A stretch of 64,000 bases of DNA from Armatimonadota bacterium (GCA_036504095.1 DASXVS010000071.1:308966-372965), one strand, 5' to 3'; positions 1 to 9,754 are shown, counted from the stretch's first letter. Notes: generated by a model not told the origin, from the letters alone. Translations and numbers: made by a program.

Positions 1-108
1 GCGCAGTCGCCGTACCGTGGCAGCCTAGCCGCAGCAACGGACCGCCCGGACCTCGTTGTCAACGAGATCACCTCCAGAGGCATCCAGTACACCCGCACTG
101 CGCCGTAG
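1..108 (+). CDS. C-terminal end of an unidentified protein (5' end outside window)
   Basis: The first reading frame is open from base 1 to a TAG at 106-108 and gives 35 residues ending RGIQYTRTAP. Its third codon positions are mostly G or C, as in the neighbouring genes, and the other two + frames look less like coding sequence. A strong hairpin follows at 163-195, which fits a gene end. The piece is too short to assign a family. It could also be a chance open frame. Confidence 0.4.
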   Translation, partial: AQSPYRGSLAAATDRPDLVVNEITSRGIQYTRTAP

Positions 109-162
109 CACCGCGCGCAGCCTGGGCAGCGGCCCCGAACACGGCCGGCGGCAGGAAGAAAG

Positions 163-195
163 AGGCTTGAGAACGGCATCGCCGTTCTCAAGCCT
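163..195. terminator. Perfect 15-bp hairpin between converging gene ends
   Basis: The arms AGGCTTGAGAACGGC and GCCGTTCTCAAGCCT pair perfectly around a 3-nt ATC loop. On the minus strand the stem is followed by a CTTTCTTCC tract, so it probably terminates the ABC ATPase gene, which stops at 220. It may also serve the plus-strand gene end at 108. The flank at about 195-215 continues with CAATTCTCA-like sequence that resembles the heptamer repeat family at 33.6 kb. Confidence 0.7.
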
Positions 196-219
196 CAATT
201 CTCATATCCCAATTCCGCC

Positions 220-1326
220 CTAGAAGATCGCCTGCTCTGTTTCGCGGTCGAACGCGTGAGTGCGGTCGATGTCCACAACGAAGTCGGTGTTTGCCTGTTC
301 CTTGAGCGGGGTCTCTGAATCGACGTCCGCGACGATCGGGTGGTTGCCCGCCATCAGGTAAAGGTACGCGCGGTCGCCCATAATTTCACGGACATCAACG
401 AGGGCGGTGAACTCGTTGCCCGTGCCATTCACCAGATCCGGTCGCGTGACTTTCGCAAAGATATCGCTTGGGCGAACGCCCCACACGATCTCCTTGCCCA
501 CGTAAGCCTTGAGGCTTTCGGCGAGCCTGCCTACCGGCTTCACCTTGATGGCGCCGGCATTGAAAACCGCGGCGCCGCCCTCGTCCTCAACCTTGCCGTA
601 GACGAAGTTCATGGCGGGGCTGCCGATAAATCCGGCGACAAACATGTTGACTGGCTGGTTGTAAAGGCTCAACGGCGAGTCAACCTGCTGGATCACGCCG
701 TCCTTCATGACCGTGATGCGGTCACCCATCGTCATGGCTTCCACCTGGTCGTGCGTCACATAGATGGTGGTCACGCCGAGACGTCGGTGCAGCTTGATAA
801 TCTCGGACCGGGTCTGCACGCGAAGTTTGGCGTCGAGGTTGGAGAGCGGTTCGTCCATCAGGAAGACGAGCGGCTGGCGGACGATGGCGCGGCCCAGGGC
901 GACGCGTTGGCGCTGGCCGCCGGAAAGCGCCTTGGGCTTGCGGTCCAGCAACTGCTCCAACCCGAGCATGCGGGCGACTTCATCAACGCGGGTCTTGATC
1001 TCCTGCCGCGGCACCTTGCGGAGCTTGAGGCCGAAGGCCATGTTGTCAAACACGGTCATGTGCGGATAGAGGGCGTAATTCTGGAAGACCATCGCGATGT
1101 CGCGGTCTTTCGGGGATACGTCATTGACGAGGCGTTCGCCGATGTAGATCTCGCCGTCCGTGGGCTCTTCCAGGCCGGCAATCATGCGGAGCGCGGTGGT
1201 TTTTCCGCAACCCGAGGGACCAACGAAGACCATGAATTCGCCGTCCTTGATGTCGAGGTTCATCTTGTTGACGGCGGTGATGGTCTTGAAGGACTTGGTG
1301 AGTTCCTTCAGTGTAACTGTTGCCAT
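220..1326 (-). CDS. Sugar ABC transporter ATP-binding protein (MalK/UgpC/MsmX type)
   Basis: 368-residue ATPase that would power carbohydrate import at the inner face of the membrane. Walker [10 protein letters not shown] is at about residues 36-44, followed by the signature [15 protein letters not shown], Walker [12 protein letters not shown], the switch histidine in YVTHDQ, and a C-terminal OB-fold regulatory region typical of MalK-like proteins. The frame is open for 50 more codons upstream. The start at 1326 is chosen because AGGAGG lies 6-7 nt before it and because family members begin MATV-like. No permease is adjacent. The nearest permeases and binding protein are at 12.2-15.3 kb, so this may be a shared ATPase serving them, as MsmX does in Bacillus (inference). 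Confidence 0.93.
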   Translation of the reverse strand: MATVTLKELTKSFKTITAVNKMNLDIKDGEFMVFVGPSGCGKTTALRMIAGLEEPTDGEIYIGERLVNDVSPKDRDIAMVFQNYALYPHMTVFDNMAFGLKLRKVPRQEIKTRVDEVARMLGLEQLLDRKPKALSGGQRQRVALGRAIVRQPLVFLMDEPLSNLDAKLRVQTRSEIIKLHRRLGVTTIYVTHDQVEAMTMGDRITVMKDGVIQQVDSPLSLYNQPVNMFVAGFIGSPAMNFVYGKVEDEGGAAVFNAGAIKVKPVGRLAESLKAYVGKEIVWGVRPSDIFAKVTRPDLVNGTGNEFTALVDVREIMGDRAYLYLMAGNHPIVADVDSETPLKEQANTDFVVDIDRTHAFDRETEQAIF

Positions 1327-1343
1327 TGTGCCTCCTGAGGAGG

Positions 1344-1438
1344 AGCAGTCGGAAGACGCGAGGCAGAAGACAGGAGACGAAGCGATGCGGGCACCGCTAC
1401 GTTCTACTGACTGCTGACTACTGACTACTGGCTGCTTC
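1344..1438. repeat. Heptamer-periodic imperfect palindrome upstream of the ABC ATPase
   Basis: The right arm (1401-1438) reads on the minus strand as CAGTAGT, CAGTAGT, CAGCAGT and CAGTAGA units. The left arm (1344-1381) is a degenerate GAAGACN/GGAGACN series in inverted orientation, with about 19 nt between the arms. It lies just upstream of the ATPase ribosome-binding site, in its probable leader. The unit matches the long array at 56.03-56.26 kb. Confidence 0.6.
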
Positions 1439-1649
1439 TGGATGCCGGGCCGGCGGGTTCGTCCGCACGTCCCCAACGGGGAAGCCCGGCGTGGCCCATT
1501 ATCATAGATTTAAGGGGCCATGCGTATTGTGTACAAAGCGCTGCGGCTAATGGAAATGGTGGCCGGCCGTTAGAAGCTGCTACGCGACGCACGCCGGTTC
1601 AAACGCATATCGGGGCGAATGAGGGCGGTGGCGCTGCCTCGTGCGACCG

Positions 1650-2912
1650 TCACCAGACGCGCATCAGCAGGCCCGTGAGGAGTTTCGGATAAAAGAACGT
1701 GGATTTCTGAGGCATCGTCTCGCCGCCGAGGGCGATCACCCTCACCGCGTCGGTTGGCGTGTGCTTCAGGAGGAACGCGAAAGCGGCGCCGTTCGCGACG
1801 GATTGAATCGCCTCGGCCGGATCGCGCGTGTAACTGATATGCGGGCTCTCGCCGGAACCCAGCCCCAGCACACGGGCCATAACGATGCCGTGCAGGATCG
1901 ACACATCCAGGGACCGCCACGCTTTGCTGTGTTTGCCCTCGATACGGTCGCCGATTTCCTCCGGACGCCACGGCGTAAGCAGGTAATTCCCCTGACCTGC
2001 CGCCAGCATCCCGATCGCGATGCCTTCGCTCGCTTCCATCGCTTCCTCGACCTCGCGAGGTGAATCGAATGTCTCGATGGCGAAGAACTCGTCCAGCGAC
2101 TCGATGACGGCGTCGAACTCGGTTGAGATGCCGGTCACGATTCGGTGCGTCGGCAAGACCAGCAGCTCCGGATCGTCCATCGCCGCCAGGGTCATCATCG
2201 CGTAATCCCACGGGCCGGGCCCCGCAGTTGCGTTCAGATCCCTCTTCACCCCCAGCGATGCCGTGTATCGGTGATGGCCATCCGCGATGATAACCTGCCG
2301 TTCTTTGAGGTCGGCCTGGATCGCGGCGATGGCCGCGGGATGGTCTATCCGCCAGACGCGATTGCGCTCCCCGGTCGGCAGGGTTACGTCCGCGATGGGC
2401 TCGCCCTGTGAATTTTCCCTCAACGCGGCGCGGAAGGTCTCGCCGTTGCCGAGGGTAAGGCCGAACAGCGGCTCGAAGTTAGCCCTGGTCGTCTCGATCA
2501 GGCGCTGGCGGTCATCCTTCGGCCCCTGGAGTATCTGCTCGTGCGGGAGGATGACCGCCTCGTCCCACTCATGCAGCCGGCACGCGCACACCAGATGACT
2601 GCGGCGGTACGCCTTGCCACGCCATTCGAAGTCCTGCGCGAGCACATACAGGCAAGGCCGGTCGTCCTGGATCAAAACGCCCTCGCGGCGCCACTGCTCG
2701 AAACGGTCGCGCGCGCGGGTGTAGCGGTTGTCGGCGCCGGTATCGCCTTCTCTCGAGGGCGCCAGGGTCAACTGGACACCGCTGAACGGCTCCGCGGCCA
2801 GGCGGGCACGCTCCGCCTCCTTGATCACGTCATAGGGCGGCACGACCACGCTCTTGAGCGGGACGACGTCCGGGTTGTAGCGCACAGCGGCGAAGGGTTG
2901 AATATCTGGCAT
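1650..2912 (-). CDS. DUF1015 family protein
   Basis: 420-residue soluble protein matching the DUF1015 family from end to end. It opens with IQPFAAVRYNPD and VVPPYDVI, carries an IADGHHRYTASL motif in the middle, and ends with a short KSTFFYPKLLTGLLM-like tail. DUF1015 proteins are widespread in bacteria and archaea, often near serine or one-carbon genes, but have no established reaction. The conserved DGHHRY histidines suggest a metal or phosphate site (inference). No clear Shine-Dalgarno precedes the ATG. The gene sits 53 nt downstream of the phosphoglycerate mutase on the same strand, so the two may be co-transcribed. Confidence 0.9.
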   Translation of the reverse strand: MPDIQPFAAVRYNPDVVPLKSVVVPPYDVIKEAERARLAAEPFSGVQLTLAPSREGDTGADNRYTRARDRFEQWRREGVLIQDDRPCLYVLAQDFEWRGKAYRRSHLVCACRLHEWDEAVILPHEQILQGPKDDRQRLIETTRANFEPLFGLTLGNGETFRAALRENSQGEPIADVTLPTGERNRVWRIDHPAAIAAIQADLKERQVIIADGHHRYTASLGVKRDLNATAGPGPWDYAMMTLAAMDDPELLVLPTHRIVTGISTEFDAVIESLDEFFAIETFDSPREVEEAMEASEGIAIGMLAAGQGNYLLTPWRPEEIGDRIEGKHSKAWRSLDVSILHGIVMARVLGLGSGESPHISYTRDPAEAIQSVANGAAFAFLLKHTPTDAVRVIALGGETMPQKSTFFYPKLLTGLLMRVW

Positions 2913-2965
2913 AAAGGGCTATCCGATGCGCGAGCGGGTCAGTGAGCCTAAGAGTGTTGACGTCC

Positions 2966-4156
2966 TCACTGGAAAAGAAGGTCAATGAGGTGGTGGCCTT
3001 CGGGCACCACGAAGTTCGTGTCGCGCATGCCGCGCTCATCAAAGGGCAGGCTGTTGGAACGTTCGGCCTGAGTGTCGAATAAGAGGAACGGAACATCGTA
3101 GGCGTCGTGCTTGCGAAGCTTTATCGGAGTGCTGTGGTCAGGGAGGCACAGGAATCGGAAATCGCCCATCTCGCCCATGCCGCTCAACAGCGGACCGAGC
3201 GTCTCCTTGTCGATGCGTTCGATGGCCAGGATTTTCTCTTCGAGGTTTCCGCTATGGCCGGCCTCATCGGGACCCTCGAGATGGATGAACGCGAAATCGC
3301 GGCCCTCCCGGAGGGCGCTCAATGCGTACTCCGCTTTGCCGGTGTAATTGGTGTCCACGTAGCCGGTGGCGCCGGGGACGTTGGGCGTATACAGCCCGAC
3401 GAGTTTGCCCAGACCCTTCATCAGGTCCACAGCGGCGATCATGACGCCCTGGCAGCCGTGCTGGGTGCTGAAGAGCGGCAGGGTCGGCGTCCGTCCCGGC
3501 CCCCACGGCCAGATCATATTGGCGGGCAGTTTTCCCGCATCGACACGTTTCTGGTTGACCGGGTGATCCAGAAGGACCTCGTACGAGTCCCACATCTTGC
3601 GGCGGATCGACTGGTCCTTTTCGCCTTCCGGCATGGCACGCACGAAATGCTGCCCCACGATGTTGTGCGGCGGCGTGCAGCGGAGATCGTCAGGCCCGTC
3701 CGTCCACACCATCAGGTGCCGGTAGCCCACGCCCGGATAGAGATGGCGCGTGTCGTTGTTGTAGAACACCTTCCGCGAGAGGAACTCGATCAGTTCCCTG
3801 CCCTCTTCCGTGGTGAGGTTGCCCCCGGAATGGTCCAGCATCTTCTCGCCGTCCACGCTCACGAGGTTCACGCGGAAGGCAACGTCGCGGCCCTCGACAG
3901 GGACTCCCATGCTTGCGGCTTCAATCGGCGCGCGGCCTGTGTAATACCTGTGCGGATCGTAGCCGAGGAGCGACATGTTAGCGATATCGCTGCCCAGTTC
4001 CATGTCGTACGGCGCCGGCGTCGTTCGGCCAACGCGGCCCCGGGCCGCCAGTTGGTCCAGGTTCGGCGTGCGGGCGACCTCCATGGGCGTCTTGCCGTCC
4101 AGTTCCTCGATCGGCAGGTCGGAACACCCGTCCATCTGGAGGATGATCTTCTTCAC
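2966..4156 (-). CDS. apgM: 2,3-bisphosphoglycerate-independent phosphoglycerate mutase, archaeal type
   Basis: 396-residue enzyme interconverting 3- and 2-phosphoglycerate in glycolysis. It belongs to the alkaline-phosphatase-fold ApgM family rather than the longer bacterial GpmI. The N-terminal DGCSDLP supplies the first metal aspartate. DIANMSLLGYDP carries the region of the phosphorylated serine. HLEGPDEAGHSG and LPDHSTP carry later metal ligands. The start is GTG, and the 4-nt GTGA overlap with the purC stop means translation is coupled. GGGAAGG is about 8 nt before the start. The homologue of this enzyme in other bacteria is often encoded near purine or serine genes. Confidence 0.92.
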   Translation of the reverse strand: MKKIILQMDGCSDLPIEELDGKTPMEVARTPNLDQLAARGRVGRTTPAPYDMELGSDIANMSLLGYDPHRYYTGRAPIEAASMGVPVEGRDVAFRVNLVSVDGEKMLDHSGGNLTTEEGRELIEFLSRKVFYNNDTRHLYPGVGYRHLMVWTDGPDDLRCTPPHNIVGQHFVRAMPEGEKDQSIRRKMWDSYEVLLDHPVNQKRVDAGKLPANMIWPWGPGRTPTLPLFSTQHGCQGVMIAAVDLMKGLGKLVGLYTPNVPGATGYVDTNYTGKAEYALSALREGRDFAFIHLEGPDEAGHSGNLEEKILAIERIDKETLGPLLSGMGEMGDFRFLCLPDHSTPIKLRKHDAYDVPFLLFDTQAERSNSLPFDERGMRDTNFVVPEGHHLIDLLFQ

Positions 4157-5067
4157 GAAAGCGGCCTTCCCGTCAGGCGTTCGTACGCCTCGCGGTATTT
4201 CGCGGCGGTCTTCTCCACAATTTCGGCCGGCAGTTCAGGGGCGGGCGGCGTTTTGTCCCAGTCCAGCGTCTCCAGGTAGTCCCGTGTGAATTGTTTGTCG
4301 TAACTTGGCTGGCCATGGCCGGGCTCGTACGAATCCGCCGGCCAGAATCGCGACGAATCCGGCGTGAGTATCTCGTCGATGAGGATGATTGCGCCGTCCT
4401 TCGTCCCGAATTCGAATTTGGTGTCGGCGATGATGATCCCCCGGGTCCGGGCGTAGTCGGCGGCGGCGTTGTACAATCCGAGGCTGCGCGCGCGGACCTC
4501 GGCGGCAACGTCTTCTCCGACGATTTCGGCCGCCTGCGCGTAGCTGATGTTGATGTCGTGACCTTCCTCGGCCTTTGTCGCGGGGGTGAAAATGGGCTCC
4601 GGCAGCCGGTCACTCTCGCGAAGGTCCGGCGGAAGCTCATAGCCGTGGAGCAGCACGGGCTTGCCGGGCGCGGCTTTGACCGCCGTGGAGTATTCCTTCC
4701 ACAGGCTGCCGCTGATGTATCCGCGGACAACGCACTCGATGGGGAGGCCCTGGGTCTTGACGCCCACGATCGCGCGCCCGGCGAGCGACGGGTCCGGCTT
4801 TGCGCCGTATCGGCCGCAAACGTCGTTCCATTCGCCCACAACGTGGTTCGGCTTCGCGGCGTCCAGCGTTCTGAACCAGAAAAGCGAAGTCTGAGTGAGG
4901 ACGCGGCCTTTGTCCGGTATGCCGTTGGGCATCACGCAGTCAAACGCCGAGATGCGGTCCGAGGCGATCAGAAGGAGTTCGTCGCCGAGGTCGTACACAT
5001 CGCGCACCTTGCCGCGCCGAAAGACCGAAAATGGGAGGTCAGTCTGAAGAACGATTGAGTTATCCAT
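4153..5067 (-). CDS. purC: Phosphoribosylaminoimidazole-succinocarboxamide synthase
   Basis: 304-residue SAICAR synthetase, which joins CAIR and aspartate with ATP in step 8 of purine synthesis. It begins with FRRGKVRDVYDLGD, the nucleotide-binding start of the family, and has the conserved IECVVRGYISGSLWKEY, DTKFEFGTKDG and DEILTPDSSRFWP segments. Its length fits the long SAICAR form (about 300 residues) rather than the 240-residue form. Possible promoter elements lie very close to the ATG, so a short or leaderless message is possible. The stop overlaps the start of apgM. Confidence 0.96.
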   Translation of the reverse strand: MDNSIVLQTDLPFSVFRRGKVRDVYDLGDELLLIASDRISAFDCVMPNGIPDKGRVLTQTSLFWFRTLDAAKPNHVVGEWNDVCGRYGAKPDPSLAGRAIVGVKTQGLPIECVVRGYISGSLWKEYSTAVKAAPGKPVLLHGYELPPDLRESDRLPEPIFTPATKAEEGHDINISYAQAAEIVGEDVAAEVRARSLGLYNAAADYARTRGIIIADTKFEFGTKDGAIILIDEILTPDSSRFWPADSYEPGHGQPSYDKQFTRDYLETLDWDKTPPAPELPAEIVEKTAAKYREAYERLTGRPLS

Positions 5068-5118
5068 ACCGTAAACTTAGCGGAGGCTGACGGAGGGGGT
5101 CAATCGCCCGGGAGATGT

Positions 5119-5156
5119 CCATGGGAGACCGGCCTCGCGCGGCCGATCTCCCATGG
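5119..5156 (-). terminator. Hairpin terminator after the GH38 gene
   Basis: A 16-position stem (CCATGGGAGA pairing with TCTCCCATGG, then CGGCC with GGCCG, one mismatch between) closes around a 6-nt loop. It lies between the stop of the GH38 gene (5170) and the start of purC (5067). There is no strong T tract, so efficiency is uncertain. Confidence 0.6.
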
Positions 5157-5169
5157 CTGTTGTCCGTGC

Positions 5170-8100
5170 TCAGAGTCCGGCGAGGGTCCGGATATGGCTT
5201 GCCGAGACGGCCTGGTTATACACTCGCACGTCGGCGAGAAGCCCGAGGAAATGATCGCCGCCCGGGGCCGAAGTAGTCTTCGTCCCGAAGTTCAGGGAGT
5301 TGTTGGTTACGGCGATCGATCCGGTCGCGGAAGCCTGCGCCGTAACGACACCATCGACGTAGAGGCGCATGGTCTTGCCGTCCCAGGTTCCGGCCATGTA
5401 GTGCCAGGCGCCGGTTGATGGCAACGCACACGTTACGGTGCCCACGCCGGTCAGGTCGAATTTGAACAGCCCGGTCTCGGCGAGGAACCGATACTGGTTG
5501 TCCGATGAGCCCTTCTGGAGCACGCGCCGGTTCCCGGCCCAGTTGGTCGCATTGATCCACGCCGAAAGCGTGATCGCCGCGGTCGGGTTGAGCGAAGACT
5601 GGTCGTTGACGGTGATCGCGTCGTTGGAACCGTTGAACGAGAGCGCGGTGCCGTGGGGACCCGCCGTCGGAGCGGGGGCGCCGGTGACCGTGACCGTGAA
5701 TCCGGACGGCTGAACGCTCGGAGCGCTCGCACTGGAGCCTCCGGAGACACTGATGACCGGTGAGGCGGCCGTGAACGGGTACCCGGTGGTCATATTGAGC
5801 GTGTTTCCGGCGGCGGACTGGTCCTTCACGTTGTTGATCTTCAGCGCATAGTTCGAGCCCCCCACCGGAGCGGGAGTCACGGCCAGGTCAACGGTGAGTC
5901 CATCGGATGACGGGGTGGCGCTCTGAATCGTGAGCCCGGGTATCTGATAGTTGGTCTTCACCGAGGCTGTCGCAGCCGAGACAGGTTCGGAGAACGCAAC
6001 CTGGATGAGTGTCGATCCCGCCAACGCGGACACACCGGTGATTCGCGGCGCCGTGGTGTCATTCACCGTGTAGACGCCAGAGACAACGTTTCCGACTGGC
6101 GTGGAGCCATGGAAAGCCTGTACGCTCAGCGTGGTTTGCCGCGTGAGCCAGATGGGCGAAGCGTAAGCAGGGGATGACGACGCGGGTGTCGAGCCGTCCG
6201 TCGTGTATCGAAGGGTTGCCGTGGTGTCGTAGAGGGACGGGATCACAGCCACCTGCACGGCGTCGGTGAAAGTGCCGGACGAGGGATTGAGGGTGGGTGT
6301 AGAGTCCGCGTAATCGAATGTGTCATACAGCGGCTGCGCCGGAACGGAACCATCGTTGGTGTTCGAAGCCGCGGTCATGGCGAAAACCACGATGTTCGGG
6401 GCGTTCGGGAGGGTGATGCTGTGCGCGCCCGCGGGTACGTCCAATGCGTACTCGAAGACGTAGGCGTACTGGTAGTAGTCATTCGCCCCGGCCGCGGTAT
6501 GCCGGTGTGTGGCCGCGTAAGCGATCGGATCGCGCTTGATGTAGGCAGCCTGCAGGCCGTAGATACCGCCGTCAAGCGGCGGCAGGTTCGGCGACCCGGC
6601 CGGCGGCGACCACAGACGGTTGTCCCATTGGCCAACGTATCCGCTCCAGTTCTGAACCGTGAGCGGCGTCACCTTTCCGCCGACGCGGAAAGTGCCCGTG
6701 GTGTCCCCATTTGCGGAAGCGGCGAGGAGGTATATCTTTCCGAACCGGCCCGTTGGCAGAGGGATGGTCTGTCCCTGACAGGAAAGCGCGGTCCGGGCGC
6801 CTGGCGCGGACCGCGCCAGGCGGAACTTGACCCCTGCCCTGTCGATTGTCGAAGGGAATAGTTCGGCGGGGTAGGTGTACCCGTTGCCGTCCATCCCCTT
6901 GGCGACCGCGGTTCCATCGTAACCCAGCGCCTGGATGTCATACGGCAGAGCCAGCGGTCTGCTGGCGGGCGGTACCAGTTTCGTTGTCGGAGCACCAAGA
7001 CGGATCGCGAACGCTCTGGGGCTGTAAGCGCCCAACGAGACGCTGAATACGCCGTTCGTGATCGCGATCGGACCGAGCGCGTCTTCCTGTCCCGTGACTT
7101 CACGCGCCGAGACGATTGGCGCAGCAGCGGAAAGCGTCACGTTGGCGGGCGATCCGCTCATCTCCTGAAGACGGACGATGATCTCATCGCTGTCTTCCGC
7201 CCTCTTTACGGCCACGATCCTGACTTGGGAGGAATTGACGCTCAGGAGCGAGAAGGACCGGCCTGCGCTGCCCGCATGCGGATCGGCCTGGAATGCCATC
7301 AGGGGCTGGTTGAGCCGGGCCGCTTCCCACTGGGTATTTCCGTTGCGCCAATCGCCCGAGTGTCCCTCCAGGGCATAGAGGACCCGGTGCCGGCCCACGT
7401 CCTGTGTGGCCTCATCGGTATAGGAATTGGCGCCGGGAGTCCTGATCAGCGTCAGCCGCAGTGTGTGATCGTCCGGCTTGTCAGAGCCGATTTTGCAGTC
7501 TTCCAGCACGGAGACACCGTAGTCGCCGGTCGTGTTGGTGAGATCGAACCACTCGTGCGAGGGCACCTCGTATTTCACCGAGTTGTTGGTCGACCGCTGG
7601 ACGGTGCCGAGACCCATATTGTACGTGGCGTTCAAGTTGGAGACCGCCAGCGAGAACTCGGTCTTCAACGTGGTTTTGCGCTCGTTCCAATTGATGGTGT
7701 TGTCGAACTCCACCCGGTTTCCCGCGGCGCTCGCGGCCAGGCGGATCACCTGGACGAATTTCGAACTGCCCGTCTGTCGCGTTACTTCAAGGGCAACGCG
7801 CACAGGGCCGTTTTCTACGATGCGAACGGTTGCGGGGCCGGTCACATATCCGATCGGTGGAGCGCTTTGGTCGGCCCAATCGATATTCCACGCGGGCCAA
7901 TCCGCGGGCTGCTCGTATTTGAGCGCGAGGCGCGCTGGGCCGGACAGCATCTGCCGGTTGTTCGGTTTGTCGAGGATGGACGAGACGTCTCCATTTGTGT
8001 CGAGGGTTACCCGGTAACGCTGATTCTCAAGCGTGTTGGATGTCACGCTCAACCCTGTGGAGATGGCCGTTGGCAGGTCGGCCGGGCGCACGTCGTACGT

Positions 8101-9555
8101 CGCGGCGCCAACGCTCGGTACCCGGGCGAGAAACAGCACGGTGACCTTGCCGTCCGCTGCGCTGACCAGTTGCGAGGGCGCCTCGACACCGTTGGGGCCG
8201 TAAACCCGGACGGCGGCCGGTGTCGCTGGAAACTGAACCGTTGCCTGCACTACGTCTTCACGCGCGATGGACAGCGGGTTGTAGACAACCACCGGTACGC
8301 CGGTCGCCGTCGTGTCCAGCGCGCGGGTGATGGCTCCCACTGAATCGGTAAGCACTCCCGCGGACCGGTTCAACGCGACGGTCTCGTCGTTCCATGAGTA
8401 TTCGTACGCCTTCGGTAGGCTCGTGCCGGGCAGGATGTCGTGGAACTGAGCGCCAAGGATGAGCCGCCAGGTCTCGTTCATGAACCCCAGCGGGTAGGTC
8501 GCTCCGCCCAGCCAGTCCGCTGTGACAGCGGCGCGTTCCGCCGCATCGGCCAGCAGTTCGTTCTTGCGGTTCCAGCGCTTCATGTACGCCTGCGACGTGA
8601 TGGAACCGGCGGAATGCTGCGTGAGGAGCAGATCCCCCGTGTAACTCGGCATCGCGGCGGTCTGAGCGGGCGACAGATCCCTGAACATCCAGTCGGAAGG
8701 CGCGGACACTACCGTGACGGGCCCCGTTCCCCGGACCGACGTTTGCTCGTACTGCGCCGATCCGTCCGTCGGCGCGCCCCCCACGTCTCCGGTTCCGAAG
8801 TAGCGATAGTCCACGAAGATGCCGGATGATGCGCCCAGATTATTGATCCGCGTGAGCTCTGAGGAAGAATTGCTCTGATCCGACGTTATCGTCGAGCCGT
8901 AGCCGCCCGGGTCAAGCGCGGACGTAATGTACCGGCCGTCCGGGCCGTACCATCGGCCGACCGCGAACGGAATGCCCACCGCGGAGCCCCAGGTCAGCTT
9001 CTGAGTCGCAAACCCCTTCAGGCCGCAATGCGCCAGGATGGATGGCAACGACCAGGGGAAACCGAAGCAGTCGGGGAGCTGGTAGTCAACGCTCTCGGTA
9101 CCAAACTCCCGGCGGAAGTAGTGATTGCCGTAGAGGATCTGACGGATAATCGATTCGGCCGAAGGTGTGTTGACGTCGTTTTCCTCGACCGAAGAACCGG
9201 CGACGTGCCAGCGTCCCAGATCGATGTACTGCTTCAGCCGCGCGTAACTGGCCGGGTAATATTCCTTCATCATCTGGTATCGGTTGGAACCGGTGAATGA
9301 GAAGGTGTAGTCCGGGTACTTGTCGAACAGCGTGAAATTATCGTTCAACGTCCTCGGGATGTAATCCCGAATCGTGTCCAGATATGTCCACCGCCATTGA
9401 GTGTCCAGATGCGCATAGCCCACTTCGTAAAGGACTTTGTCCTTCGTGATGTCGTAGGCGCTGCGTGCGGGCGGTTTCCAGTCGGGCGGCGGCGCGGCAT
9501 GGCAGAGCGTGCCGGGCAGAACACCAAGCATCAAAACAAGAATGGCCTTTTTCAT
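5170..9555 (-). CDS. Secreted multidomain glycoside hydrolase family 38 (alpha-mannosidase-like)
   Basis: 1461-residue exported enzyme. Residues 1-20 (MKKAILVLMLGVLPGTLCHA) are a signal peptide. The GH38 catalytic domain starts at once: H49 and D51 in VGYAHLDTQWRW are predicted zinc ligands, and LPDCFGFPWSLPSIL holds the predicted nucleophile aspartate. GH38 C-terminal beta domains follow to about residue 900. The tail then carries a chitobiase/hexosaminidase C-terminal-type module (about 1085-1164, RYTTDGSTP), an SbsA-type Ig-like module (about 1165-1265), and a LamG/concanavalin-like module (about 1300-1461). The frame is open upstream to 9732, but 9555 is chosen for the signal peptide and an AGGCAGG site. 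It probably cleaves mannosyl polymers while bound to them. The substrate is not known. Confidence 0.9.
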   Translation of the reverse strand: MKKAILVLMLGVLPGTLCHAAPPPDWKPPARSAYDITKDKVLYEVGYAHLDTQWRWTYLDTIRDYIPRTLNDNFTLFDKYPDYTFSFTGSNRYQMMKEYYPASYARLKQYIDLGRWHVAGSSVEENDVNTPSAESIIRQILYGNHYFRREFGTESVDYQLPDCFGFPWSLPSILAHCGLKGFATQKLTWGSAVGIPFAVGRWYGPDGRYITSALDPGGYGSTITSDQSNSSSELTRINNLGASSGIFVDYRYFGTGDVGGAPTDGSAQYEQTSVRGTGPVTVVSAPSDWMFRDLSPAQTAAMPSYTGDLLLTQHSAGSITSQAYMKRWNRKNELLADAAERAAVTADWLGGATYPLGFMNETWRLILGAQFHDILPGTSLPKAYEYSWNDETVALNRSAGVLTDSVGAITRALDTTATGVPVVVYNPLSIAREDVVQATVQFPATPAAVRVYGPNGVEAPSQLVSAADGKVTVLFLARVPSVGAATYDVRPADLPTAISTGLSVTSNTLENQRYRVTLDTNGDVSSILDKPNNRQMLSGPARLALKYEQPADWPAWNIDWADQSAPPIGYVTGPATVRIVENGPVRVALEVTRQTGSSKFVQVIRLAASAAGNRVEFDNTINWNERKTTLKTEFSLAVSNLNATYNMGLGTVQRSTNNSVKYEVPSHEWFDLTNTTGDYGVSVLEDCKIGSDKPDDHTLRLTLIRTPGANSYTDEATQDVGRHRVLYALEGHSGDWRNGNTQWEAARLNQPLMAFQADPHAGSAGRSFSLLSVNSSQVRIVAVKRAEDSDEIIVRLQEMSGSPANVTLSAAAPIVSAREVTGQEDALGPIAITNGVFSVSLGAYSPRAFAIRLGAPTTKLVPPASRPLALPYDIQALGYDGTAVAKGMDGNGYTYPAELFPSTIDRAGVKFRLARSAPGARTALSCQGQTIPLPTGRFGKIYLLAASANGDTTGTFRVGGKVTPLTVQNWSGYVGQWDNRLWSPPAGSPNLPPLDGGIYGLQAAYIKRDPIAYAATHRHTAAGANDYYQYAYVFEYALDVPAGAHSITLPNAPNIVVFAMTAASNTNDGSVPAQPLYDTFDYADSTPTLNPSSGTFTDAVQVAVIPSLYDTTATLRYTTDGSTPASSSPAYASPIWLTRQTTLSVQAFHGSTPVGNVVSGVYTVNDTTAPRITGVSALAGSTLIQVAFSEPVSAATASVKTNYQIPGLTIQSATPSSDGLTVDLAVTPAPVGGSNYALKINNVKDQSAAGNTLNMTTGYPFTAASPVISVSGGSSASAPSVQPSGFTVTVTGAPAPTAGPHGTALSFNGSNDAITVNDQSSLNPTAAITLSAWINATNWAGNRRVLQKGSSDNQYRFLAETGLFKFDLTGVGTVTCALPSTGAWHYMAGTWDGKTMRLYVDGVVTAQASATGSIAVTNNSLNFGTKTTSAPGGDHFLGLLADVRVYNQAVSASHIRTLAGL

Positions 9556-9582
9556 GAATACCTGCCTGTAGAGGCGAAATGG

Positions 9583-9603
9583 CCGGCCCCAAGGTGGGGC
9601 CGG
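9583..9603 (-). other. GC hairpin in the GH38 mRNA leader
   Basis: CCGGCCCC and GGGGCCGG pair around a 5-nt loop, 28-48 nt upstream of the GH38 start codon. It could stabilise the leader or hinder ribosome entry. No regulator can be named. Confidence 0.35.
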
Positions 9604-9682
9604 AATGCGCGAGAGGCGCCGCGTTATCAAGATATGGTGTCCCAATTTCACCGACTGCATCAAAAATCTGTGCTCCTTCGGG

Positions 9683-9691
9683 TGATATAAT
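9683..9691 (+). promoter_or_regulatory. Extended -10 promoter for the propeller gene
   Basis: TGATATAAT matches the extended -10 pattern TGnTATAAT exactly. It lies 64 nt before the ATG at 9755. The -35 region (about 9663-9668) is poor, which is usual for extended -10 promoters. The same AT-rich patch may serve the divergent GH38 gene. Confidence 0.55.
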
Positions 9692-9754
9692 AATCCAGGG
9701 TCATCTATCATCGGACCCGCCCACCGTCTCATTCAGCTGGAATGGAGCGCCTGT

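Noticed and set aside
1501..1536. TTGTAC-17-TTAAAT promoter for the ABC ATPase
   Set aside because: Spacing is right, but both hexamers match poorly, so I do not list it as a feature.
3107..4279. A 390-codon + strand frame opposite apgM and the end of purC
   Set aside because: Antisense of two conserved enzymes, with no domain of its own.
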